This document shows, one piece after another, positions 22,586 through 29,994 of a stretch of DNA of 29,994 nt. The DNA comes from Bacilli bacterium (lineage in GTDB: Bacteria > Bacillota_I > Bacilli_A > RFN20 > CAG-288), in assembly GCA_900763245.1 (NCBI GenBank), contig CAAFJQ010000089.1:1-29994 (forward strand). The letters are read 5' to 3'. The stretch's first letter is position 1; each line of letters opens with the position of its first letter. A model generated the notes under the pieces. The model did no database searches, was not told the origin of the DNA, and saw only the letters and a program-made list of their open reading frames with translations. The position numbers and the translations under genes are program-made.

Positions 22586-23984
22586 GGAAAAGACTTTGTT
22601 AGATAATGATGATCGTGCCAAATACGAGTTCAGAGATAAAGACATCGCTATCTATCGCACCGCAAAAGGTCTGACAGAAGACACCATTCGTGAAATCTCC
22701 AAGATCAAAGGAGAGCCTGAATTCATGCTTGATTTCCGTCTTAAATCCTATCATGAATTCATCAAACATCATCAGCCGCAGTTTGGACCGGACCTCAATT
22801 GGATTGACTTCCAGGATTACACCTACTACACCAAAGTCTCCGATAAGATCGCACAGGACTGGAATGAAGTCCCTGATGAAGTCAAGAACACCTTTGATAA
22901 ATTAGGCATTCCGGAAGCGGAACAGAAGTTCCTCTCCGGTGTTACGACACAGTATGAATCAGAAGCTGTCTATAGCAATATGCTTAAAGAAGTGACCGAT
23001 AAAGGCGTTGTCTTCTTGGATACGGATACGGGTCTGAAAGAGCATCCTGAACTTTTCAAGAAATATTTCGGAAAATTGGTTCCTCCTCAGGACAACAAAT
23101 ATGCAGCTCTCAACTCTGCAGTATGGAGCGGCGGAAGCTTTATCTACGTTCCTAAGGGCGTCAAATTGGATAAACCTCTTCAGTCCTATTTCCGTATCAA
23201 CAATAAGAGAAGCGGTCAGTTTGAAAGAACGCTGATCATCGTCGATGATGATGCAGAGCTCAATTATGTCGAAGGTTGTACAGCTCCGATGTATTCGGAA
23301 GAATCCCTTCACGCTGCTATCGTCGAGATCTTCGTCGGAAAGCGTGCCAAGATGCGTTATACCACGATTCAGAACTGGTCCAACTCCATTCTCAACCTTG
23401 TCACACAGCGCGCCATCGTCGATGATGATGGCCTGATGGAATGGGTTGACGGCAACATCGGTTCCAAACTTTGTATGAAATATCCTTGCTGTGTCTTAAA
23501 AGGCGAAAGAAGCAAAGGCTCTGTCATTTCCGTTGCTGTCGCAAGTGAAGGACAATTCCAGGATACCGGTGCCAAGATGATCCATCTTGGAAAAGAATCC
23601 TCTTCCACCATCATCTCAAAGTCCATCGCAAGGAACGGCGGAACAAGCAATTTCAGAGGTCAGATCCATATCGCCAAGAATGCGATAAATTCCAAAGCAC
23701 ATGAGGAGTGCGACACTCTTATTCTGGATGATCATTCCTATTCTGATACGATTCCGAACAATGTCGTTGAGAACGCCTCTTCTTACCTTGAACATGAAGC
23801 GAGTGTTTCTCAGATCAATGAAGATCAGCTTTACTATCTCATGAGCAGAGGCTTGAACAAAGCCAATGCGACGCAGATGATCGTCATGGGATTCTTGGAG
23901 CCCTTCAGTAAAGAGTTGCCGATGGAGTACGCGGTAGAACTCAACCAGCTCATCAAATTTGATATGTCTGGCTCTATTGGATAA
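22575..23984 (+). CDS. sufB: Fe-S cluster scaffold SufB
   Basis: SufB (469 aa) is the scaffold subunit on which the Fe-S cluster forms, with SufC and SufD. Conserved blocks include SGVTTQYESEAVY, NSAVWSGGSFIYVPKGV, NYVEGCTAPMY (C235, matching the Cys that takes sulfur in E. coli SufB) and NSKAHEECDTLILDD (C379, matching C405). The C-terminus has the SEDQLYYLMSRGL-like pattern shared with SufD. The length is as expected and the gene is intact. Because SufD here is very short, SufB may carry a larger share of the scaffold. mnmG begins 2 nt after the stop. Confidence 0.97.
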   Translation: MNDKEKTLLDNDDRAKYEFRDKDIAIYRTAKGLTEDTIREISKIKGEPEFMLDFRLKSYHEFIKHHQPQFGPDLNWIDFQDYTYYTKVSDKIAQDWNEVPDEVKNTFDKLGIPEAEQKFLSGVTTQYESEAVYSNMLKEVTDKGVVFLDTDTGLKEHPELFKKYFGKLVPPQDNKYAALNSAVWSGGSFIYVPKGVKLDKPLQSYFRINNKRSGQFERTLIIVDDDAELNYVEGCTAPMYSEESLHAAIVEIFVGKRAKMRYTTIQNWSNSILNLVTQRAIVDDDGLMEWVDGNIGSKLCMKYPCCVLKGERSKGSVISVAVASEGQFQDTGAKMIHLGKESSSTIISKSIARNGGTSNFRGQIHIAKNAINSKAHEECDTLILDDHSYSDTIPNNVVENASSYLEHEASVSQINEDQLYYLMSRGLNKANATQMIVMGFLEPFSKELPMEYAVELNQLIKFDMSGSIG

Positions 23985-23986
23985 AC

Positions 23987-25867
23987 ATGTTAAACATAAT
24001 CAAAAACGAATATGATGTCATCGTGATCGGCGGAGGCCATGCTGGAACAGAAGCCAGCTACGCCTCAAGCAGGATGGGGTTAAAGACTCTTCTTCTCTGC
24101 TTTAATTTTAAGATGGTCTCCAATATGCCCTGCAATCCACATATCGGCGGAAGCGCAAAGGGCATCGTCGTCAGAGAAATCGATGCGTTAGGCGGTATTA
24201 TGGGCCGTATGGCCGATATGAAAGGTTCGCTCCTTCAGATCAAGGAACTGAACACTTCAAAAGGTCCCGGTGTCCGCTGCCTTCGCGCTCAGGAAGACAA
24301 AATCGGCTACCCTAGAAACGTTCAGAATTACTTATTGACACTGGACAATCTTGATATCAAAGAAGCAGAAGCCAAGAAACTTGTTGTCGAAGACAATGAG
24401 GTAAAAGGCGTTGTTTTAGAAGATAACACCTTCATCAAATGCAAAGCGGTTGTTTTGGCAACCGGCACCCATATGGAGTCTAGAATCCTTCGTGGACACG
24501 AAATCAAGGATGAAGGACCAGATGGCGAAAAATCCTCTCATGGATTATCAGGTTCCATCGCTTCCTTAGGATTGAATATGCTTCGCCTTAAGACCGGAAC
24601 ACCTCCTCGTCTTGATCCTGCTAGCATCGATTATTCTGACTTGGCTATTGAGCTTGGCAACGAAGGAAGACATGCTTTCTCCTATGATACGACAGAATTC
24701 ATGCAGCTTAAGGACATGCTTCCGTGTTACTTGACATACACTAATGAAAAGACGCACGAGATCATCAGAGAACATCTGAAAGAATCGGCCATGTACGGCG
24801 GTGTCGTCGAAGGCATCGGTCCCCGTTACTGTCCGTCTATCGAAGACAAGGTGGTTCGCTTCCACGATAAGCCCCGTCATCAGCTCTTCTTAGAGCCTGA
24901 AAGCAAAGAATTCTCTTCCTGCTATGTCGATGGCTTATCGACATCCATGCCGCAGCACGTTCAGGAGATGATTGTCCATTCGATACATGGTCTTGAGAAT
25001 GCAAAATTCTTAAAATATGCCTATGCGATTGAATACGATGCCATCGAGCCTAGCCAGCTTCTTCACACACTTCAGGTAAGAGGCATCAAAGGCCTTTATG
25101 TCTCTGGTCAGATTGCAGGGACTTCCGGTTATGAAGAAGCAGCTGCTCTTGGTCTGATGGCCGGAATCAATGCTTCACTTGCCATCTTAGGAAAAGAACC
25201 GCTCATCTTAAAACGTGATGAAGCTTATATCGGCATCATGATCGATGATATTGTCACAAAGGGTACAAAAGAACCCTATCGACTTCTTTCTTCCAGAAGT
25301 GAATTCCGCCTGATCACAAGAAGCGATAATGCAGACAGCCGTCTTGCCAAGTTCGGATATGAAGTCGGTCTTAACTCAAAAGAAAGATTTGACCGCCTCA
25401 ATCAGAGAACAGAAAAAGTGGTGATGGCCATCAATGAGCTTTCTTCTCATCAGGTCGCATCAAACAACGTACTGAGAGACTATATCAAGTCTCTTGGTTT
25501 CCCGGAACCGAACGGAAATGAAACACTGAAGCAGACGCTAAGAAGACAGGGTGTTAAATACGATGGCATCAGAAAGTGTGTCTCTTTCCTTCCTGAACTG
25601 GATGAAGAAGAGCAGTTCAAATGTGAAACCGAAGTCAAATATGAAGGCTATATCCTCGCTGAAAGAAAAGAAGCGAAGAGAAGAGAAGATTATCAGGAAT
25701 TGGAACTGCCTGAGGATCTCGATTACAAGAATATGCAAGGACTTTCTCTTGAAGCCAGAGAGAAACTGACTCTCTATCGCCCTAAGACATTAGGGGAGGC
25801 GATGAGAATCACCAACGTTCATCCTTCTGATATCGACGTTCTCTCCTTTCATGTAAGACATCGCTGA
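23987..25867 (+). CDS. mnmG: tRNA uridine-34 carboxymethylaminomethyl enzyme MnmG (GidA)
   Basis: MnmG (626 aa, normal size) works with MnmE to modify U34 of several tRNAs, using FAD and methylene-tetrahydrofolate. The FAD-binding motif VIVIGGGHAGTEAS is at residues 11-24. The family signature MPCNPHIGGSAKGIVVREIDALGG carries C49, and YCPSIEDKVVRF the second active cysteine. The C-terminal helical domain that binds MnmE and tRNA is present. It is the last gene of the suf transcript unit, 2 nt after sufB and with no clear ribosome site, rather than next to mnmE/rsmG near the origin as in many bacteria. A strong terminator follows directly. Confidence 0.97.
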   Translation: MLNIIKNEYDVIVIGGGHAGTEASYASSRMGLKTLLLCFNFKMVSNMPCNPHIGGSAKGIVVREIDALGGIMGRMADMKGSLLQIKELNTSKGPGVRCLRAQEDKIGYPRNVQNYLLTLDNLDIKEAEAKKLVVEDNEVKGVVLEDNTFIKCKAVVLATGTHMESRILRGHEIKDEGPDGEKSSHGLSGSIASLGLNMLRLKTGTPPRLDPASIDYSDLAIELGNEGRHAFSYDTTEFMQLKDMLPCYLTYTNEKTHEIIREHLKESAMYGGVVEGIGPRYCPSIEDKVVRFHDKPRHQLFLEPESKEFSSCYVDGLSTSMPQHVQEMIVHSIHGLENAKFLKYAYAIEYDAIEPSQLLHTLQVRGIKGLYVSGQIAGTSGYEEAAALGLMAGINASLAILGKEPLILKRDEAYIGIMIDDIVTKGTKEPYRLLSSRSEFRLITRSDNADSRLAKFGYEVGLNSKERFDRLNQRTEKVVMAINELSSHQVASNNVLRDYIKSLGFPEPNGNETLKQTLRRQGVKYDGIRKCVSFLPELDEEEQFKCETEVKYEGYILAERKEAKRREDYQELELPEDLDYKNMQGLSLEAREKLTLYRPKTLGEAMRITNVHPSDIDVLSFHVRHR

Positions 25868-25874
25868 ACAAAGT

Positions 25875-25904
25875 AAAAATCTCTCGCCGTAGCGAGAGAT
25901 TTTT
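25875..25904. terminator. Bidirectional terminator between mnmG and the LOTUS gene
   Basis: Thirteen bases (25875-25887) pair perfectly with 25892-25904 around CGTA. The stem has a GC-rich core (CTCTCGC) and A/T runs at its outer ends, so it gives a U-run in both directions. It ends one base before the TGA of the minus-strand gene and 8 nt after the mnmG stop, serving both. Confidence 0.92.
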
Positions 25905-27662
25905 TCAGTCTTCGATCTTGTTAGGATCCAAATAGGTGTGTTCAAGCGGAGAGAGAAGTCTTGCGTTGACATAGGCCTGTTTGGAGGTGAGTATCGTCTG
26001 TCCTTGGTAGTTTCCGCTCTGCGTCTTTTCGACAAGCAGGACGGCTTCGACACCATTTGAGCTTGTGAATTCAAGGGGCAACATCATCGATATGACGTTC
26101 CTTGTCGGGAAGAAGGAGGCTAGTGCCATTCTGTAGTCGTATTCGACCATTCTCTTGGCTTTGGAAATTGTGTTATCAAGGCTGGTCTTGAGCAAGGTAT
26201 AAAGAAGGCTGTTCTTTTCGATGCTCTCTTCCAGCTTTCGATAGAGCTTCTCTTTTGTCAGATCGCTCTTTGTTTTCTTGATGGTGTCAAGAATCTTTTT
26301 GACATCAGCGAAAGGAGAAACCATCGTAGAAAGATAATCGAGCGGGAATCTGTCGATGTTGTCTAAGATGATATGTCTTTCATCAGTATGAATCTCTTTG
26401 TTGGTGTCGAAGAAGATCTCATCGGAGTTCTCGATATATGTGGCACGTTTGGGAAGAGGGTTGAAGTGCTCGATAATGATCTTTCCAAGTCCTTGGCTGG
26501 CAGAGACGGTGAATCCTTGGAAAAGATACTTTTCCTGGACGCTTTTGTCTTTGCTTAAAAGAAGAACTGCATAGATGTCTTCGTAGTCTTCTGTCTTTAG
26601 ACCGGTGTTGAAGGAAGCAAAACCGCTCGCCTTATCAAAGAAAATTCTGTTCTGTGCCTGAAGTCTGTAATAGGTGTACTGGAGATAGATTTTCAAAATG
26701 ACATAAGGATCTTTTGAATGGCGGTAACACCACTTTTCGTTTTTTGCTAAAAGAGCAAGCTCTTTGATGGATTTGTCAAAGTCAGAGAAATGAATATCGT
26801 TTTTCAGTGCGTTCTTCGGCTTTTCTCTGTCGGCACCTAAGAAGTTGATCAGATAATCGTATTCTTTTTTGCCGTCTGCTTTTTTGATGCTGGCAATCAG
26901 ATTCTCCTTGTCTTTGCTTAAGAAAGAAAGCGGGAAGATGAAACAGTCATCTTTGCTTGTTACTTTTCCCTGCTTTTTGTCTGTCTGATAATCCTGAAGA
27001 ACTCTGTTCTTCAAGGAATTGTTATCAAGGCCTAAGTCGGTGAAATCCTTGATGGATAAGCATAAGGAGTCGGGGAAAAGAAGTCTATCAGAAGAGATGT
27101 TAGGAAGGCTGTTTTCTTTTGTCGTTTCTTCTTTCTTTCCTTTTTTCTTCTTTTCTTCTTTCGCTTTGACAAGAGTAACTGTCGGAAGGTTGCTCTTTTT
27201 GTCCTCATCCAATTTGATAAGACCGGTAAACTGGGTAAGGAAACTTTTTACTTTCGAATATCCGTATTCTTTGTAATTGACTTTGTTGTCAAGCAAAGAC
27301 TGACAGATGTTGGACAGTGGATAAGGGACATTTGTCTTATGTCCTAATAAGAGAAGAGAAAAGATTCTTTTCTTTTCTTCTTCTGTCAGTGTTTTTTTCT
27401 TGTCATCGACAGGATTTCCTCCACTGGAAAAATCATGGATGACAACGTAGACATTCTCATGACCGTTTGCTTTACGTGTTTTAAGAGAGAGGAATTCCAA
27501 GTCATTGAGCAATGACTTCATTTTTTTATAACCGAATTCCGTATAGTCGATATTTTTGCCTTTTAAATATAAAGCGAGAGAGGCAAGAGGGATATCGACT
27601 CCTTTCTCAAAATTTTCAAGCAACAGGCCATAAATGTCTTTCTTTTGTTTTAAAGTTAACAT
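25905..27662 (-). CDS. Tandem LOTUS (OST-HTH) plus DUF3825 protein, probable RNA binder
   Basis: The 585-aa protein has two copies of a winged-helix unit that fits the LOTUS/OST-HTH fold. Copy one (about 3-76) has IDYTEFGYKKMKSLLNDL and copy two (about 94-166) VNYKEYGYSKVKSFLTQF. A Lys/Glu-rich linker follows (166-182). Residues about 295-575 match the DUF3825 pattern: FASFNTGLKTEDYEDIYAV, LPKRATYI, DERHIILDNIDRFP and GNYQGQTILTSKQAYVNARLL. LOTUS domains bind RNA, including G-rich or structured RNA; DUF3825 has no proven function known to me. It is a single gene with a good promoter and GAGG 7 nt before the ATG. There is no signal peptide, so it is cytoplasmic. The cellular role is unknown. 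Confidence 0.8.
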   Translation of the reverse strand: MLTLKQKKDIYGLLLENFEKGVDIPLASLALYLKGKNIDYTEFGYKKMKSLLNDLEFLSLKTRKANGHENVYVVIHDFSSGGNPVDDKKKTLTEEEKKRIFSLLLLGHKTNVPYPLSNICQSLLDNKVNYKEYGYSKVKSFLTQFTGLIKLDEDKKSNLPTVTLVKAKEEKKKKGKKEETTKENSLPNISSDRLLFPDSLCLSIKDFTDLGLDNNSLKNRVLQDYQTDKKQGKVTSKDDCFIFPLSFLSKDKENLIASIKKADGKKEYDYLINFLGADREKPKNALKNDIHFSDFDKSIKELALLAKNEKWCYRHSKDPYVILKIYLQYTYYRLQAQNRIFFDKASGFASFNTGLKTEDYEDIYAVLLLSKDKSVQEKYLFQGFTVSASQGLGKIIIEHFNPLPKRATYIENSDEIFFDTNKEIHTDERHIILDNIDRFPLDYLSTMVSPFADVKKILDTIKKTKSDLTKEKLYRKLEESIEKNSLLYTLLKTSLDNTISKAKRMVEYDYRMALASFFPTRNVISMMLPLEFTSSNGVEAVLLVEKTQSGNYQGQTILTSKQAYVNARLLSPLEHTYLDPNKIED

Positions 27663-27699
27663 TTTATAACCTCGTTGTCTTCGTCATTAAAGACACTCA

Positions 27700-27727
27700 A
27701 TTATAACGCGAACAAATAATTTTTCAA
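27700..27727 (-). promoter_or_regulatory. Promoter of the LOTUS-DUF3825 gene
   Basis: On the minus strand TTGAAA (27722-27727) and TATAAT (27700-27705) are 16 bp apart. The leader is about 30 nt and contains the GAGG ribosome site. Confidence 0.75.
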
Positions 27728-27755
27728 AATATTATGAAAACGCAAAGAAACCAAT

Positions 27756-29156
27756 TTATTTCGAATCTAAAATGGAGTCACTTCCTTCTTCTCCCTTTTT
27801 GAGAACTTTAGGGAAGACAATCAGGAAGATGATCGTTGATACCGTTGCTGATATTGCATCAGCAATCGGTTCAGCAATGAATGCCTTTGAAGCATCTTTT
27901 GTAAGATAAGGAATGAGAATAGTCAATGGAATGAGCAGAACAATCTTTCTGTTTAAGGAAAGCCACAAAGAAATATCCGCTCTTCCAAGTCCGGTAAGAC
28001 CATCGACTAATGTGTATTGAAGTGTCAGAAGAATAATCGGATACATATAGTAATGTATATATCTTACAGAATGCTCAATGATGTCAGCTGCGTTTTCGAC
28101 AGAGGAAGAGAAGGATAAGAACAGAGAAGCGAAAGGCTTGGCGACAAAGAAGGAAAGCACAAAGCAGACAGAGGTGAAGATAAGACCGCATAATGTGATC
28201 TGTTTCTCTGCTTTTTTGACAAGATCCATTCTTCTGGCACCGAAGAGATATCCAAGGACTGGCTGTGTACCAGAGGAGATACCAAGAAGAGGTCCTGTCA
28301 CTAAGGAGAAGAATGCCTGAACGATGGTGCAACATTCAATATAGAAGTCTCCCTGTCCGTTTCCGAACTGCTGAAGAGAAGCATTCAGAACGATGATGAT
28401 GAGAGCATCTGTTGCCAAGATGATGAATGGAGAGATACCATATTTCAGCATCTTGAAGATGATTTTGATCGAATATCCTTTGAATTGTGGCTTTATTTTT
28501 GCTTTTTTGATGATGAAGAACAGCGCGAGAAGGAAAGAACAAAGCCAAGATAGAGAAGTAGCTATGGCAGCACCTTTGATGCCAAGCTTGAAACCAAAAA
28601 GGAAAACAGGATCCAAAATGATGTTCATGATGCTTGCGATGATCGTACTTGCCATCGCATAGCCGGAACACCCTTGTGACATCAGAAACTGAATCAGTCC
28701 GATGGCTAAAAATGCAAACGGCATACCGAGGAGATAATAGACTATGTACTCTTTGGCGTAGTAATAGCTTTCCTCGCTGGCACCGAAAGTGAATAACATC
28801 GGTTTCATACACGCATAGAAAATACCCATCACCAAGAAGGAAAGAATGATCAAAGCAAGCATTGCATTTGAGAAAATACGTCTTGCATCCTTTTCATTCT
28901 TCTTTCCGAGTGAGATGGAAAAAAGAGGAGCGCCGCCTAAAACAACCCAGTACGCAAAAGAGGTGCACAAGGTTGTAATCGGAGCACAGACGCCGGCTCC
29001 AATCAATGAAATATTGCCAGTGACAGGAATATTTCCGATGTAAATACGATCGATGATATTGTATAGGACAGTTGAAAGCTGAGATAGCATGGCAGGAATC
29101 ATCAGTTTCAGAACTGTGCTCAATGTGTTTTCAGAACCTAAATCTAACTTTTTCAT
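27756..29156 (-). CDS. MATE-family efflux transporter
   Basis: The 466-aa membrane protein has about 12 hydrophobic segments in two similar halves. The N-terminal LMIPAMLSQLSTVLYNIIDRIYIGN is the MATE signature. Such proteins export drugs or other organic compounds using a Na+ or H+ gradient; the substrate cannot be read from the sequence. The frame opens at 29210, but that ATG lies upstream of the predicted transcription start near 29187, so it is excluded. ATG codons at 29168 (MGLNMKK) and 29156 (MKKLDLGS) remain; the second fits relatives that begin with a similar MKK-DLG. Neither has a strong ribosome site. The gene is divergent from a YhhN-type gene, with palindromes in the shared region. 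Confidence 0.9.
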   Translation of the reverse strand: MKKLDLGSENTLSTVLKLMIPAMLSQLSTVLYNIIDRIYIGNIPVTGNISLIGAGVCAPITTLCTSFAYWVVLGGAPLFSISLGKKNEKDARRIFSNAMLALIILSFLVMGIFYACMKPMLFTFGASEESYYYAKEYIVYYLLGMPFAFLAIGLIQFLMSQGCSGYAMASTIIASIMNIILDPVFLFGFKLGIKGAAIATSLSWLCSFLLALFFIIKKAKIKPQFKGYSIKIIFKMLKYGISPFIILATDALIIIVLNASLQQFGNGQGDFYIECCTIVQAFFSLVTGPLLGISSGTQPVLGYLFGARRMDLVKKAEKQITLCGLIFTSVCFVLSFFVAKPFASLFLSFSSSVENAADIIEHSVRYIHYYMYPIILLTLQYTLVDGLTGLGRADISLWLSLNRKIVLLIPLTILIPYLTKDASKAFIAEPIADAISATVSTIIFLIVFPKVLKKGEEGSDSILDSK

Positions 29157-29193
29157 ATTCAAACCCATAAAGTGTACCACTTTCGAACATGAA

Positions 29194-29221
29194 ATAATAC
29201 CATTTTTCAAGAAAACGTTAA
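29194..29221 (-). promoter_or_regulatory. Promoter of the MATE gene
   Basis: On the minus strand TTAACG (29216-29221) is 16 bp from TATTAT (29194-29199), which has a TGG extension. The predicted start near 29187 rules out the ATG at 29210. Confidence 0.6.
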
Positions 29222-29227
29222 GAAAAG

Positions 29228-29246
29228 TATTACACGTAGTGTAATA
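29228..29246. promoter_or_regulatory. Inverted repeat between MATE and yhhN-type genes, probable operator
   Basis: TATTACAC and GTGTAATA are exact complements around GTA. The repeat lies just upstream of the MATE -35 box and upstream of the yhhN promoter, so one regulator could act on both genes. MarR- and TetR-type sites have this form; the regulator is unknown. Confidence 0.6.
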
Positions 29247-29279
29247 AGCTCAACAGGTGTAGATTTATATTTCTTCTCA

Positions 29280-29294
29280 TGTTACAATTGTAAC
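29280..29294 (+). promoter_or_regulatory. yhhN-type gene -10 box embedded in a 14-bp palindrome
   Basis: GTTACAATTGTAAC (29281-29294) is a perfect palindrome ending one base before the ATG at 29296. TGTTACAAT (29280-29288) inside it is an extended -10 box, 7 nt from the ATG. A protein bound here would block both transcription and the start codon DNA. Confidence 0.55.
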
Positions 29295-29295
29295 T

Positions 29296-29958
29296 ATGAA
29301 AACCATTGGAATCTTTATTTTTCTTTCGTTGTACATCGCTTTATGTACAACCCATCTTGTCTTTTGTTACCAGAAGAAGGAAAAGCCTCGCATTCTGACA
29401 AAGCCATTTTTGCTGTTGACTCTTGGCATATGCATGTGCTTCTATGTCACAGATTATCCCCTTATCTTCATCGCCTGTTTCTTAGCCTGTATCGGTGACA
29501 TTCTGCTCATCTTTGACAGAAGGAAGTGGTTCTTTCTTATCGGAGCCATGTTCTTCGCATCAAGTCATGTTGTGAACATCATCACACAGATTCAGATCAT
29601 CGGTCTTGAATTATCCTGGTGGCAGTATCTTCTCATCTATCTTCCTACTCCTATCGCTGGTCTTGTCGGATACTTCTTCATCGAAAAGAAGCCGTTCTCT
29701 TTATTCAAATATGCCTTCTCTCTTCTTCATCTGACAAATGTCTTCTTCAGTATTTATAGCCTTTGTACTGGCCATATCGCAAGCGGCATGATGATCTTAT
29801 TCGGTTATCTATGCTGTATTGCAAGTGACATCATCTTGGATAAGATGGTATCGAAGATTGAAAAGCTTGATCACAATTTCTATATTATGCTCTTATACTT
29901 AGTCGGTCAGCTTCTTACCTATTTCGGCCTTGCCTTCGGTGTGTTAGGCGTATTCTGA
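29296..29958 (+). CDS. YhhN/TMEM86-family membrane protein (lysoplasmalogenase-like)
   Basis: The 220-aa protein is almost wholly hydrophobic, with about 7-8 membrane segments. It shows the family pattern: TKPFLLLTLG early, CIGDILLIF, GAMFFASSHVVNI and later FGYLCCIASDIILDKM. Characterised TMEM86 proteins hydrolyse the vinyl ether bond of lysoplasmalogens; bacterial YhhN members are poorly studied, so the reaction here is inferred. Plasmalogens do occur in many anaerobic Firmicutes, which makes the function plausible. No ribosome site precedes the ATG, and the -10 box lies 7 nt upstream, so the mRNA is probably leaderless. The last 36 bases of the window after the stop hold nothing recognisable. 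Confidence 0.82.
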   Translation: MKTIGIFIFLSLYIALCTTHLVFCYQKKEKPRILTKPFLLLTLGICMCFYVTDYPLIFIACFLACIGDILLIFDRRKWFFLIGAMFFASSHVVNIITQIQIIGLELSWWQYLLIYLPTPIAGLVGYFFIEKKPFSLFKYAFSLLHLTNVFFSIYSLCTGHIASGMMILFGYLCCIASDIILDKMVSKIEKLDHNFYIMLLYLVGQLLTYFGLAFGVLGVF

Positions 29959-29994
29959 TTTAAATTATTGCATCGAATGTTAAAAGAACCTTAA

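Noticed and set aside
29157..29210. MATE start at 29210
   Set aside because: This ATG overlaps the region between the -10 and -35 boxes, upstream of the predicted transcript start.
1..29994. CRISPR array, prophage or defence island
   Set aside because: No regularly spaced repeats, phage genes or known defence genes were recognised; apart from the IS, the gene content is mostly core metabolism and translation.

Overview
The window looks like chromosomal DNA of a low-to-moderate GC Bacillota, most plausibly an Erysipelotrichia-type bacterium from an animal-associated habitat. The evidence is pcrA-ligA next to gatCAB as in Bacilli, a SufCDSUB iron-sulfur operon, a PrsA-like lipoprotein beside a HIT protein, an unusually short SufD, and a standard genetic code (TGA is used as a stop). 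The genus is not decided by anything I can see.

Layout. 1-1460: an IS30-family transposase gene in visibly more GC-rich DNA, followed by a 30-bp perfect palindrome. 1522-1633: a solitary tRNA-Gln(CUG) with its own promoter and terminator, then an inverted copy of its own 3' half. 1749-9359: pcrA, ligA, then gatC-gatA-gatB for Gln-tRNA(Gln) formation, closed by a terminator. 9624-10232: a lone TetR-type regulator. 10350-13232: the queuosine genes tgt-queA-queH. Opposite these, 14768 down to 13211: parA-parB, with parB overlapping queH tail to tail. 15048-18753: two tandem large lipoproteins, the first PrsA/parvulin-like, then hinT. 19410-25867: sufC-sufD-sufS-sufU-sufB with mnmG 2 nt behind. 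27662 down to 25905: a tandem LOTUS (OST-HTH) plus DUF3825 protein, probably RNA-binding. 29156 down to 27756: a MATE transporter, divergent from a YhhN/TMEM86-type membrane protein at the right edge.

How the genes fit together. Much of the window concerns tRNA and translation: tRNA-Gln and GatCAB (Gln-tRNA supply), Tgt/QueA/QueH (queuosine at position 34), MnmG (U34 modification), and possibly the LOTUS-DUF3825 protein. The Suf system makes clusters for Fe-S enzymes, which may include QueH. The rest is chromosome maintenance (PcrA, LigA, ParAB), envelope protein folding and membrane transport or lipid functions.

Most of the window is ordinary core genome. The points worth a second look are the inverted tRNA-Gln 3' half, several genes whose -10 box sits 6-9 nt before the start codon with no ribosome binding site (leaderless candidates), the LOTUS-LOTUS-DUF3825 protein, the motif-degenerate ParB, the minimal SufD, and palindromes overlapping the suf and yhhN promoters. 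I found no convincing CRISPR array, prophage, defence island or wholly new multi-gene system.
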